Part shown: one piece after another, positions 7,282 to 14,624 of the stretch
Layout of the letters: each line of letters starts with the position of its first letter
How positions within the stretch are numbered: position 1 is the stretch's first letter
Assembly: GCF_002482975.1 (NCBI RefSeq)
Contig: NZ_DLHA01000003.1
Span: 3,361-27,846, forward strand
DNA length: 24,486 bases
Direction of reading: 5' to 3'
Source of the DNA: Flavobacterium sp. UBA7680
GTDB lineage: Bacteria > Bacteroidota > Bacteroidia > Flavobacteriales > Flavobacteriaceae
Translations under genes and position numbers: made by a program
Notes under the pieces: generated by a model
What the model was told of the DNA's origin: nothing
The model's input: the letters and a program-made list of their open reading frames with translations, nothing else
Database searches by the model: none

Positions 7282-7321
7282 AAAAAATCTCTATCAAGTA
7301 TATACTCAATAGAGATTTTTT
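7282..7321 (-). terminator. Terminator after the fourth lipoprotein gene
   Basis: A 13-bp perfect stem (7282-7294 with 7309-7321) with core ATCTCTAT / ATAGAGAT and a 14-base loop has A runs on its left arm that read as T runs on the minus strand. It ends transcription of the lipoprotein gene at 7344-8096. The same core stem recurs after the next paralogue at 8177-8207. Confidence 0.8.
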
Positions 7322-7343
7322 ATAATTGTACAAAAATTATCTT

Positions 7344-8096
7344 TTAGTCGTCATCACTTGTACATGGAGGGCTTGGTTCACTAAAATCATAAACGCCATC
7401 TACTATTTTTGATGTTGCTGATGCTTTTTTAATATTATTATCTTTATCTAAACCTACTAAAATAGTAGTCATTTTTCCTTCACTATTCAATCCTAGAAAC
7501 AATCCGACTTTTTCAATCCCTGCTTTATTTAGTATAGATGTAATTACCTCTGTTTCCATAGCATAACTTCGAATTCTTAAGCCATCGTATGATGTTACTT
7601 CATTTAAATCCTGTACTTTTTCTAGTTTTTTCTGCCAGGCTTCAATACCGGTAAAAGCTGTTTTTGGTGATAGTAAATGTTTATTTAATACTGCTGTTCT
7701 TTTACTAGTTAAATCAATTGTTACCTCATTAAGATCTGTTAACTTATCCTGATTTGAAGATGCAAATAATACTTTTGAATTTATTCTGTTGATTTCTTTT
7801 CCAGCAGAGTTTACTCCTGCTGCATCAATTTTTATAACTCCATTTTCATATCCTAAAACAAATCGTAAATGGTGTAAATCTGGAGTTGATGTCAATTTAG
7901 AAAAATCTTGAGATGAAAATAAATAGCTTTTAACTTCTTTTTGCGAACTGGCAAATTTATCATCTAAATTAGCATTTAACCAATTATTCTTTTGTGATGC
8001 CGTTGTTGTATTTATTTCATCCTGAGATGTTCCTTTTTGACAAGAAAACATAAGGAATATGCCAATAACAGCGATGTAAAAATTTACTTTTTTCAT
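7344..8096 (-). CDS. Lipoprotein of the two-domain VYD/RPxPP family, divergent copy
   Basis: This 250-residue protein is the most diverged of four neighbouring paralogues. It has a lipoprotein signal peptide ending in MFSC, with C19 the lipidation site followed by QKGTSQDE. It has the same architecture as its neighbours: half A (about 38-105, with KSYLFSSQDFSKL and LRFVLGYENGVIKIDAAGV) and half B (about 150-225, with VGLFLGLNSEGKMTTILVGLDKDN), then the C-terminal tail VYDFSEPSPPCTSDDD. The tail differs from the others by carrying Phe-Ser-Glu in place of Gly/Ala-Thr-Arg and a Cys. The gene is separated from the next paralogue upstream by a terminator, so it likely has its own promoter, which I could not identify. 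Function unknown; exported to the outer membrane by inference. Confidence 0.75.
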   Translation of the reverse strand: MKKVNFYIAVIGIFLMFSCQKGTSQDEINTTTASQKNNWLNANLDDKFASSQKEVKSYLFSSQDFSKLTSTPDLHHLRFVLGYENGVIKIDAAGVNSAGKEINRINSKVLFASSNQDKLTDLNEVTIDLTSKRTAVLNKHLLSPKTAFTGIEAWQKKLEKVQDLNEVTSYDGLRIRSYAMETEVITSILNKAGIEKVGLFLGLNSEGKMTTILVGLDKDNNIKKASATSKIVDGVYDFSEPSPPCTSDDD

Positions 8097-8167
8097 ATTA
8101 TTTGTTTACAGTTAATAAATAAGCTAAATATTTTAATTTTTAAATTCCTAAAAGATCCTACTTTAAT

Positions 8168-8207
8168 AGATAAAAAAATCTCTATCAGAATGTGTCTAAT
8201 AGAGATT
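8168..8207 (-). terminator. Terminator after the 8226-8972 lipoprotein gene
   Basis: A 9-bp stem (8177-8185 with 8199-8207, AATCTCTAT / ATAGAGATT) is followed on the minus strand by a T run (plus-strand A run 8168-8176). Its core is identical to the terminator at 7282-7321, showing that the terminator was duplicated along with the gene. Confidence 0.8.
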
Positions 8208-8225
8208 AAATTTAAAAAATAAGTA

Positions 8226-8972
8226 CTATGGTTTATCAGGATCTCCGTTTGGAGGACAAGGTCTTGTCGCATCGTAAACGTCTTCAGTATCTTTTGAAGT
8301 TAGGGATGTTTTTTTAATCCCATTATTTTTATCCAGATTGACAAGTATTGTTGTTACTTTTCCTTTTTGGTTAAGTCCTAAAAACAGACCGACATTTGCA
8401 CTTTTTTTAGATGTCATTTCCTTTACTACAGCAGCTTCCAGACTATAGTAACGAAAACGTGTACCTTCGTATGAAAGTGCTTCATCTAAATCAGAAACAG
8501 TATTAAGTTTTTCCTGCCAGGCGTCTATCCATGTAAAAGCATAATTAGGAAGTAAAATATGTTCATTTAATAATAAACTTCTTTTTTTCGCAGTATTTAC
8601 AGTCAGCTTCTTAAGCTCAACAAGGTTATTTTGTACACTAATGTCTTTCAAAACTACTGATTTTACTATTCCTAACTTTTTTCCGCTTTCATCAATTCCA
8701 ACAACTTCTATTTGTATTGTGTTGTCGGCATATCCCAAAACAAAACGAACTTCTTCGACATTAGGAGTATTTACTAATTTATCCAGTTCTTGTGTTGGAA
8801 ATAAATAGGCTGTAACCTGTTTTTGAGAACTTGCAAACTCCGTATTTAAATCGGCTTTTAACCAATTTTCTTTTTCTGTTTTACTTATTGCATTTACTTC
8901 TTCCTGCGAATTATCTTTTTGGCATGAAACCATAAGAAACATTACTGCAGCTCCTAAAATTATTTTCTTCAT
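8226..8972 (-). CDS. Lipoprotein of the two-domain VYD/RPxPP family
   Basis: I place the start at 8972, giving 248 residues, rather than the more upstream ATG at 9023. From 8972 the protein opens with a clean lipoprotein signal (MKKIILGAAVMFLMVSC) like its paralogues. The lipidated Cys17 is followed by QKDNSQEE, close to the Bacteroidota surface-export pattern of an Asp/Glu-containing stretch just after the Cys. Half A contains VTAYLFPTQELDKL and VRFVLGYADNTIQIEVVGID; half B contains RFRYYSLEAAVVKEM and VGLFLGLNQKGKVTTILVNLDKNNG. The tail is VYDATRPCPPNGDPDKP. It is strongly similar to the genes at 9049-9801 and 9889-10647, which points to recent tandem duplication. It is probably the last gene of the operon that starts at 11686, because a terminator follows it. 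Confidence 0.78.
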   Translation of the reverse strand: MKKIILGAAVMFLMVSCQKDNSQEEVNAISKTEKENWLKADLNTEFASSQKQVTAYLFPTQELDKLVNTPNVEEVRFVLGYADNTIQIEVVGIDESGKKLGIVKSVVLKDISVQNNLVELKKLTVNTAKKRSLLLNEHILLPNYAFTWIDAWQEKLNTVSDLDEALSYEGTRFRYYSLEAAVVKEMTSKKSANVGLFLGLNQKGKVTTILVNLDKNNGIKKTSLTSKDTEDVYDATRPCPPNGDPDKP

Positions 8973-9048
8973 AGTTGATGTTGGTTTAGTATTAATTTTT
9001 AAATAATTTATTTTAGAAAACATTTTAACTTTAAAACATCAATGAATT

Positions 9049-9801
9049 TTATTGTGGTTCTTTAGGATCTCCAAAAGGAGGAACTGGACGAGTACCGTCG
9101 TAAACATCATCAACATCATTTTTTGAGGTTAAGGATGCCTTCTTTATTCCATTATTTTTATCAAGATTGATAAGTATTGTTGTCACTTTCCCTTTTGGGT
9201 TAAGCCCTAAAAACAAACCGACATTTGTACTTTTTTTAGATGTCATTTCTTTTACCACACCAGCCTCCAGACTATAGTAACGAAAACGTGTGCCTTCGTA
9301 TGAAAGTACTTCATCTAAATCAGAAACAGAACTAAGTTTTTCCTGCCAGGCATCTATCCATGCAAAAGCATAAAAAGGCACCAAAATATGTTCGTTTAAT
9401 AGTAAACTTCTTTTTTTTGTAGTGTTTACAGTCAGTTTTTTAAGTTCAACAAGGTTATTTTGAACACTAATATCTTTTAAAACTGTTGACTCAACTGATC
9501 CTAACTTTTTACCATTTTTATCAACTCCAGTAACTTCTATTTGTATGGTGTTATCTGCATATCCCAGAACAAAGCGAACTTCTTCTACATCAGGAGTATT
9601 TACTAATTTATCTAGTTCTTCTGTTGGAAATAAATAGGCTGTAACTTGCTTTTGAGAACTTGCAAACTCCGTATTTAAATCGGCTTTTAACCAATTTTCT
9701 TTTTGTGTTTTATTTATTGCATTTACTTCTTCTTGTGAATTATCTTTTTGACATGCAACCATAAGAAGCATTACTACAGCTAATGAAATTATTTTCTTCA
9801 T
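9049..9801 (-). CDS. Lipoprotein of the two-domain VYD/RPxPP family
   Basis: The 250-residue protein has a lipoprotein signal ending MVAC (lipidation at C17, then QKDNSQEE). Half A spans about residues 37-101 (W37; VTAYLFPTEELDKL; VRFVLGYADNTIQIEV). Half B spans about 150-221 (AWQEKL; RFRYYSLEAGVVKEM; VGLFLGLNPKGKVTTILINLDKNNG). The two halves show the same order of features (Trp, aromatic-Leu-Pro or Tyr-Ser-Leu strand, charged helix, xGLxLG, hydrophobic strand, D-K-N-G turn), so the protein looks like an internal duplication. The tail VYDGTRPVPP (233-242) is shared by the whole cluster. Function is unknown. Export as a lipoprotein is well supported; exposure on the cell surface is inference from the acidic residues after the Cys. 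Confidence 0.8.
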   Translation of the reverse strand: MKKIISLAVVMLLMVACQKDNSQEEVNAINKTQKENWLKADLNTEFASSQKQVTAYLFPTEELDKLVNTPDVEEVRFVLGYADNTIQIEVTGVDKNGKKLGSVESTVLKDISVQNNLVELKKLTVNTTKKRSLLLNEHILVPFYAFAWIDAWQEKLSSVSDLDEVLSYEGTRFRYYSLEAGVVKEMTSKKSTNVGLFLGLNPKGKVTTILINLDKNNGIKKASLTSKNDVDDVYDGTRPVPPFGDPKEPQ

Positions 9802-9888
9802 AGTTAATCGTTGATTTTGGCTTACGCATTAATTTTGTTAGTATTATATTAGAAAATATTTAAACTCTAAAAAAACAGACAAATTCTA

Positions 9889-10647
9889 TTATGGCGTTTC
9901 AGGATCTCCGTAAGGCGGAACTGGACGAGCACCATCGTACACATCATCGGTATCATCTTTTGAAGTTTGAGATGCTTTTTTAATTCCATTATTTTTATCC
10001 AGATTGATAAGTATTGTTGTCACTTTCCCTTTTGGGTTAAGTCCTAAAAACAAACCGACATTTGCACTTTTTTTAGATGTCATTTCTTTTACCACACCAG
10101 CCTCCAGACTATAGTAACGAAAACGTGTTCCTTCATATGAAAGCACTTCATCTAAATCAGAAACAGAACTAAGTTTTTCCTGCCAGGCGTCTATCCATGC
10201 AAAAGCATAAGAAGGCACCAAAATATGTTCGTTTAATAATAAGCTTCTTTTTTTTGTAGTGTTTACAGTCAGCTTCTTAAGCTCAACAAGGTTATTTTGA
10301 ACACTAATATCTTTCAAAACTGTTGACTCAACTAATCCTAACTTTTTACCGCTTTTATCAACTCCAGCAGCTTCGATTTGTATGGTGTTCCTTTCATATC
10401 CAAGAACAAAGCGAACTTCTTCTACCTTAGGAGTATTTACCAATTTATCCAGTTCTTCTGCTGGAAATAAATACGCTGTAACCTGCTTTTGAGAACTTGC
10501 AAATTGAGTATTTAAATCAGCTTTTAACCAATTTTCTTTTTTATTTGAAAATGTATTTAAAGAACCATCATCTTGTGATGCATCTTTTTGGCATGAAAAC
10601 GTGACAAGTAATGTCATTAAAGCAATGCAAAAATTTCTTTTCTTCAT
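9889..10647 (-). CDS. Lipoprotein of the two-domain VYD/RPxPP family, mosaic N-terminus
   Basis: The 252-residue protein shares nearly its whole mature sequence with the 9049-9801 product from the WLKADLNTQFASSQKQ segment onward, including both halves and the tail VYDGARPVPPYGDPETP. The signal peptide and the first mature residues (MKKRNFCIALMTLLVTFSC, then QKDASQDD) instead resemble the divergent copy at 7344-8096. This mosaic suggests recombination or gene conversion within the array. Lipidation is expected at C19. The gene starts 32 bases... after the membrane protein gene at 10679, with no promoter-like box between, so it is read from the promoter further upstream. Function unknown. Confidence 0.8.
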   Translation of the reverse strand: MKKRNFCIALMTLLVTFSCQKDASQDDGSLNTFSNKKENWLKADLNTQFASSQKQVTAYLFPAEELDKLVNTPKVEEVRFVLGYERNTIQIEAAGVDKSGKKLGLVESTVLKDISVQNNLVELKKLTVNTTKKRSLLLNEHILVPSYAFAWIDAWQEKLSSVSDLDEVLSYEGTRFRYYSLEAGVVKEMTSKKSANVGLFLGLNPKGKVTTILINLDKNNGIKKASQTSKDDTDDVYDGARPVPPYGDPETP

Positions 10648-10678
10648 AATTAAATTTGATTTTTGATTAAGTTAATTT

Positions 10679-11314
10679 TTAGTTTTTAGTTGTAATCTCT
10701 TTGTAAAAATTGATTTTCCAATCGTATAAAATAAAAAACTGATTGACTAAAAGTAAAAAAGTGTTTAATATCCAGGTTAGATATTTAAGATCTTCACTAA
10801 GCCCTACAGAAAAATTTCCAATTAAATATAAAACGGTACTTGCTAATAAGTAAAATACTAGGCCTATTGTAGTATAATAATATTTTTTACTTTCCGTAAG
10901 CATATTATAAAAATGAAACAAGGCATAAATTACGATAAGCAGATTTGTTAAAGTAATTTCAAATAAATTAAACTTTAAAAACTCACTTGAATCTATACAA
11001 AATTGTATCGCTAAAACCAATAATGCTATAGCCAGACTAATTTTTATGAATATTTTTTGGCTCTTTACCTGTGTCAATGAATTATAGAAAATTCCAAGTA
11101 TTATCATTTGACCTATAAAGAATATATTAACAAAAACTAAATTGGCCATACCTAGTTGATACCATAGCTCCATACTAAATTGCATAGCAAAACAAAAAGC
11201 TAAATAGGAGACAAAAAAAACATTAGCTTTTCCCTTTCGGAAAAAGCTATATGAATAGACTATCAGGTTTATTAATAAAACTAAATAGGTTGAGTATATT
11301 AATAATTCATTCAT
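10679..11314 (-). CDS. Multi-span membrane protein resembling a sensor-kinase membrane domain without kinase
   Basis: The 211-residue protein is almost entirely hydrophobic, with about six or seven spans: near 4-22, 30-48, 56-76, 87-105, 115-135, 143-162 and 173-195. It starts outside-in with MNELLIYSTYLVLLINL and ends with a short basic tail (DWKINFYKEITTKN). The size and span count resemble the membrane modules that precede the kinase core in many Bacteroidota histidine kinases, but no kinase or other catalytic domain is attached. It sits between the small soluble family member (18 bases away) and the first lipoprotein (31 bases away), almost certainly in one operon. A receptor or an anchor for the neighbouring proteins is a reasonable guess. 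I do not recognise a named family. Confidence 0.7.
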   Translation of the reverse strand: MNELLIYSTYLVLLINLIVYSYSFFRKGKANVFFVSYLAFCFAMQFSMELWYQLGMANLVFVNIFFIGQMIILGIFYNSLTQVKSQKIFIKISLAIALLVLAIQFCIDSSEFLKFNLFEITLTNLLIVIYALFHFYNMLTESKKYYYTTIGLVFYLLASTVLYLIGNFSVGLSEDLKYLTWILNTFLLLVNQFFILYDWKINFYKEITTKN

Positions 11315-11332
11315 TTTTTATATACTTCATTA

Positions 11333-11686
11333 TTAATATGGTGGGCTAGGACGTATTCCATCATACACAATATCTTCAGCAGCCTCTGCTTTGTTTTGTT
11401 CTGATGATGATTTTCCGTAAACATCTACATATTTACCTGTTTCCTTGTCATATTGGGCTCCAACAAAAAGCAGGGTTCTTTCTTTTTGGTCATTAATACC
11501 AAGATAAGCACGAACTGCATCTGTATCCAGTGCCAATACTTTTTCTAAACTTTCTCGAGGTATTAAAAAAGATTTTACTTTGTTTTCTCGGGTTTCGATC
11601 GTGGTATCATCCTCGTACCTTTTTTCCCATACTTCAGCAGTGGCCAACGGGATTTGAATTGGCCCTGGAAAGTTTTTTTCGCTCAT
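11333..11686 (-). CDS. Small soluble single-domain relative of the lipoprotein array
   Basis: This 117-residue protein has no signal peptide (MSEKNFPGPIQIPLATAEVW). Residues 20-90 align by eye with half A of the neighbouring lipoproteins: Trp20; VKSFLIPRESLEKVL matching VTAYLFPTEELDKLV; AVRAYLGIND matching VRFVLGYAD; then FVGAQYDKETGKY matching VTGVDKNGKKL. It then passes straight to the shared C-terminal tail VYDGIRPSPPY, with half B absent. I recall similar short proteins in other Bacteroidota ending in a VYDF-type tail with Pro and Cys, uncharacterised, but cannot verify this here. As first gene of the apparent operon it may be a cytosolic partner or ancestor of the exported copies. Function unknown. 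Confidence 0.72.
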   Translation of the reverse strand: MSEKNFPGPIQIPLATAEVWEKRYEDDTTIETRENKVKSFLIPRESLEKVLALDTDAVRAYLGINDQKERTLLFVGAQYDKETGKYVDVYGKSSSEQNKAEAAEDIVYDGIRPSPPY

Positions 11687-11813
11687 AGTTTTTGAATTTT
11701 AATTAGTTAATAGTTTTAAAATTGTTTATGGTTTTGCTAAGCTACCGAATTAATTTTTATGTAGAAATATTATTTTGTGAAATTATAGACAGGAGTGCTT
11801 AATTGCAGAATAA

Positions 11814-11854
11814 AAAAAAATCTTTACAAGCAGAGGGCTCATAAAGATTTTTTT
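11814..11854 (-). terminator. Terminator after dnaB
   Basis: A 13-bp stem (11814-11826 with 11842-11854, core ATCTTTA / TAAAGAT) with A runs on its left side gives T runs on the minus strand, 20 bases past the dnaB stop. It separates dnaB from the lipoprotein operon. Confidence 0.8.
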
Positions 11855-11873
11855 ATTTAGGTTTTTATTTAAA

Positions 11874-13418
11874 TTAAAATGGAACATCACTGTCATCATC
11901 GTCATCATTTAAATTGCTTCCAAAAGCTTCATTAGCTGAAGGCAGATTATGAGTAACAAACGGATTATCATCATGATTCATTTTTGACGGCAAATCATCA
12001 TAGCTGCCCGAAAATTCATCAAGATTATCAAATTTCCCTAAGTGTCCTAAAAATTTCAAACGGATGTTTTCAATACCACCATTACGGTGTTTGGCTATCA
12101 TAATTTCAGCCTGACCAGCAGTTGGCGAAGCCTCTTCATCATCCCATTCTTCAATTTTGTAATATTCTGGTCGGTACAAAAACGAAACGATATCGGCATC
12201 CTGCTCAATTGCTCCAGATTCACGAAGATCCGAAAGAAGCGGACGTTTACTCGATCCACGCGTTTCAACGGCACGCGACAGCTGAGAAAGTGCAATAACG
12301 GGAACGTTAAGTTCTTTTGCCAAAGCTTTTAAGTTTCGGGAAATTGTAGAAATTTCCTGCTCACGATTTCCTCCTCCTTTATTATTTCCTCCCGCAGTCA
12401 TCAACTGCAAATAATCTATAATGATAATTTTAATACCATGCTGCGACGCTAAACGACGGCATTTTGCTCTTAAATCGAAAATAGAAAGTGAGGGAGTATC
12501 ATCAATAAATAAAGGCGCTTTCTCTAAATCTTTCACTTTAGTACTCAACATTGTCCATTCATGAGCCTCTAATTTACCTGTACGTAATTTTTCTGATGAC
12601 AATCCTGTTTCAGAAGAAATAAGCCTTGTAATTAACTGAACAGATGCCATCTCAAGAGAGAATAAAGCTACTGCATGCCCATATTGGATAGCAATATTTC
12701 TGGCCATAGAAAGTACAAATGCCGTCTTTCCCATCGCCGGTCTGGCCGCGATAATAATTAAATCACTCGGCTGCCATCCAGACGTTAGCTTATCCAGATT
12801 ATGAAAACCAGTTTCTACACCACTTAATCCTTCTTTTTTAGAAATTTCTTCGATTTTCTTTTTGGCTTGTAAAACTAAACTTTGTGCGGTTTCAGAACTA
12901 CGCTTTATATTTCCTTGTGTTACTTCATATAATTTAGATTCCGCTTTATCCAATAAATCAAAAACGTCTGCACTTTCATCATACGATTCTTCAATAATTT
13001 CTGAAGAAATTCTAATCAAACTTCTTTGAATAAATTTTTGAAGAATGATACGCGAGTGAAATTCGATATGCGCCGAAGAAGCAATTTTCTGAGTAAGCTG
13101 AATCAAATAAAAATCTCCACCCGCTAAATCCAACTTTCCGTTTTTCTTTAACTGAGTTGAAACTGTTAAGATATCGATTGGCTGAGTTTCAGTAAAAAGC
13201 TGTAAAATCGCTTCAAAAATATGTCTGTGTGCGTCTTTGTAAAAAGCATCGGGCTGCAAAATATCAATTACATCGTCAACCCCCTTTTTATCAATCATCA
13301 TTGCCCCCAATACAGCTTCCTCCAGATCAAGTGCTTGCGGTGGCAATTTTCCTTTCTCGAGATTAATAATAGTGGTTTTATCTACCTTTACAGGATTTAC
13401 ATTCTTGAAATTTTCCAT
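11874..13418 (-). CDS. dnaB: Replicative DNA helicase DnaB
   Basis: The 514-residue protein has the two-domain DnaB layout: an N-terminal helical domain that binds primase (about 25-165, with PPQALDLEEAVLGAMM) and a RecA-type motor domain (about 190-470). Walker A is AARPAMGKT (about 224-232), the Walker B region is IIIIDYLQLM, and the ALSQLSR and DLRESGAIEQDAD motifs follow. It unwinds DNA at the replication fork as a hexamer. The C-terminus carries a Flavobacteriia-like acidic tail (DDDDDSDVPF). The length is slightly above the E. coli protein because of that tail. The gene stands alone between a terminator of accA and its own terminator. A palindrome, TAGTTATAACTA, lies at 13457-13468 upstream. 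No intein or frameshift is seen. Confidence 0.97.
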   Translation of the reverse strand: MENFKNVNPVKVDKTTIINLEKGKLPPQALDLEEAVLGAMMIDKKGVDDVIDILQPDAFYKDAHRHIFEAILQLFTETQPIDILTVSTQLKKNGKLDLAGGDFYLIQLTQKIASSAHIEFHSRIILQKFIQRSLIRISSEIIEESYDESADVFDLLDKAESKLYEVTQGNIKRSSETAQSLVLQAKKKIEEISKKEGLSGVETGFHNLDKLTSGWQPSDLIIIAARPAMGKTAFVLSMARNIAIQYGHAVALFSLEMASVQLITRLISSETGLSSEKLRTGKLEAHEWTMLSTKVKDLEKAPLFIDDTPSLSIFDLRAKCRRLASQHGIKIIIIDYLQLMTAGGNNKGGGNREQEISTISRNLKALAKELNVPVIALSQLSRAVETRGSSKRPLLSDLRESGAIEQDADIVSFLYRPEYYKIEEWDDEEASPTAGQAEIMIAKHRNGGIENIRLKFLGHLGKFDNLDEFSGSYDDLPSKMNHDDNPFVTHNLPSANEAFGSNLNDDDDDSDVPF

Positions 13419-13456
13419 ATAGCGAAAGTAGCAAAATTTAAAAAAAATCTGCTATC

Positions 13457-13468
13457 TAGTTATAACTA
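13457..13468. repeat. 12-bp palindrome upstream of dnaB
   Basis: TAGTTATAACTA reads the same on both strands and lies about 40 bases before the dnaB start. It may be an operator or simply A/T-rich chance. Confidence 0.25.
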
Positions 13469-13509
13469 TTAAATGTTTATAAATATTTTGCTTTTGTTGA
13501 TAACCAAAA

Positions 13510-13541
13510 AAAAATCCGAAACCGCAGGGCTTCGGATTTTT
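13510..13541 (-). terminator. Terminator after accA
   Basis: An 11-bp stem (13510-13520 with 13531-13541, core ATCCGAA / TTCGGAT) with a 10-base loop has an A run on the left that becomes a T run on the minus strand, 18 bases past the accA stop. Confidence 0.85.
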
Positions 13542-13558
13542 AATCATATTATATGAAT

Positions 13559-14512
13559 TTACTCTTTATACTCACCCATATTGCTATATTTGCCCATTCT
13601 TTGGGCAATTAGCTCGGCTGTTGATAAGTCTTTCAATTCGTTATATCCTTTGGTAATGTATTCTGCTACTGTTTTAAAAGTAGTTTCACGGTCGTAGTGT
13701 GCTCCGCCAAGTGGTTCAGGAATTACATCATCAACTAATTTTTGTTTTTTCATGTCAGACGAAGTCAATTTTAAAGCATCTGCAGCACGTTCTTTGTACT
13801 CCCAGCTTTTCCATAAAATTGAAGAACATGATTCTGGAGAAATTACAGAATACCAAGTATTCTCTAACATATAAACTTTATCTCCAACACCTATTCCTAA
13901 TGCTCCTCCAGAAGCACCTTCACCTACAATAATAGTAATGATTGGTACTTGTAAACGAACCATTTCGAAAATGTTTCTTGCAATAGCTTCTCCTTGTCCT
14001 CTTTCTTCCGCTTCAAGTCCTGGATATGCACCCGGAGTATCTACTAAAGTTAAAACCGGGATTCCGAATTTCTCTGCCATTTTCATCAAACGCAAAGCTT
14101 TACGGTATCCTTCTGGATTTGCCATACCAAAATTACGGTATTGACGTGTTTTTGTATTAAAACCTTTTTGCTGACCAACGATCATAAACGATTGTCCGTT
14201 TACTTTACCAAGACCACCAACCATTGCTTTATCATCTTTAAAACCTCTGTCTCCATGAAGTTCTAAGAAAGTATCACCGCAAATTGCTCTGATATAGTCT
14301 AAAGTATAAGGTCTATTTGGGTGCCTTGACAATTGTACACGCTGCCAAGCCGTAAGATTTTTGTATATTTCTTTTTTAGTCTCTACTAATTTCTTGTTGA
14401 TTTCTTTACAAGTTGGCGTAACATCAACGTCAGATTCTTTTCCAATTATAACACACTTTTCTAACTGTTCTTCAAGTTCTTTTATTGGAAGCTCAAAATC
14501 TAAATATTCCAT
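13559..14512 (-). CDS. accA: Acetyl-CoA carboxylase carboxyltransferase subunit alpha
   Basis: The 317-residue protein is a full-length AccA. It starts MEYLDFELPIKELEEQLEK and shows the family segments WQRVQLSRHPNRPYTLDYI, LHGDRGFKDDKAMVGGLG, TLVDTPGAYPG and the oxyanion-hole/CoA region GEGASGGALGIGVGD followed by SVISPESCSSILWK. With AccD it transfers the carboxyl group from biotin to acetyl-CoA, the first committed step of fatty acid synthesis, in the cytosol. The accD gene is not in this window. It is monocistronic between its own terminator and a TATATTTG promoter box at 14545-14552. Confidence 0.97.
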   Translation of the reverse strand: MEYLDFELPIKELEEQLEKCVIIGKESDVDVTPTCKEINKKLVETKKEIYKNLTAWQRVQLSRHPNRPYTLDYIRAICGDTFLELHGDRGFKDDKAMVGGLGKVNGQSFMIVGQQKGFNTKTRQYRNFGMANPEGYRKALRLMKMAEKFGIPVLTLVDTPGAYPGLEAEERGQGEAIARNIFEMVRLQVPIITIIVGEGASGGALGIGVGDKVYMLENTWYSVISPESCSSILWKSWEYKERAADALKLTSSDMKKQKLVDDVIPEPLGGAHYDRETTFKTVAEYITKGYNELKDLSTAELIAQRMGKYSNMGEYKE

Positions 14513-14544
14513 GGATTTTTGAATTTTGTTTTTAAATCGAACCG

Positions 14545-14552
14545 CAAATATA
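14545..14552 (-). promoter_or_regulatory. Promoter -7-type box of accA
   Basis: Minus strand TATATTTG (plus-strand CAAATATA, 14545-14552) is an exact match to the flavobacterial element, 32 bases before the accA start. No TTG is found at the usual distance. Confidence 0.5.
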
Positions 14553-14624
14553 AAAATATTATACTATTCGTGTGATTATTTCGTGTTTAAAATGTAAAAA
14601 TGTAATTTAAAAATAAGGCAAATA

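Noticed and set aside
8973..9023. Upstream ATG as start of the 8226-8972 lipoprotein
   Set aside because: It would place 17 polar residues before the lipoprotein signal and hide it; the paralogues all start at the MKK position.
7344..10647. Type IX secretion cargo based on shared C-termini
   Set aside because: The shared tail is about 10 residues and the proteins have lipoprotein signals; type IX C-terminal domains are about 70-100 residues with a different pattern.
12087..12332. Open frames on the plus strand and in other frames over dnaB, accA, tgt and transketolase
   Set aside because: They are shadows of strongly conserved genes on the other strand or frame and have no recognisable content.
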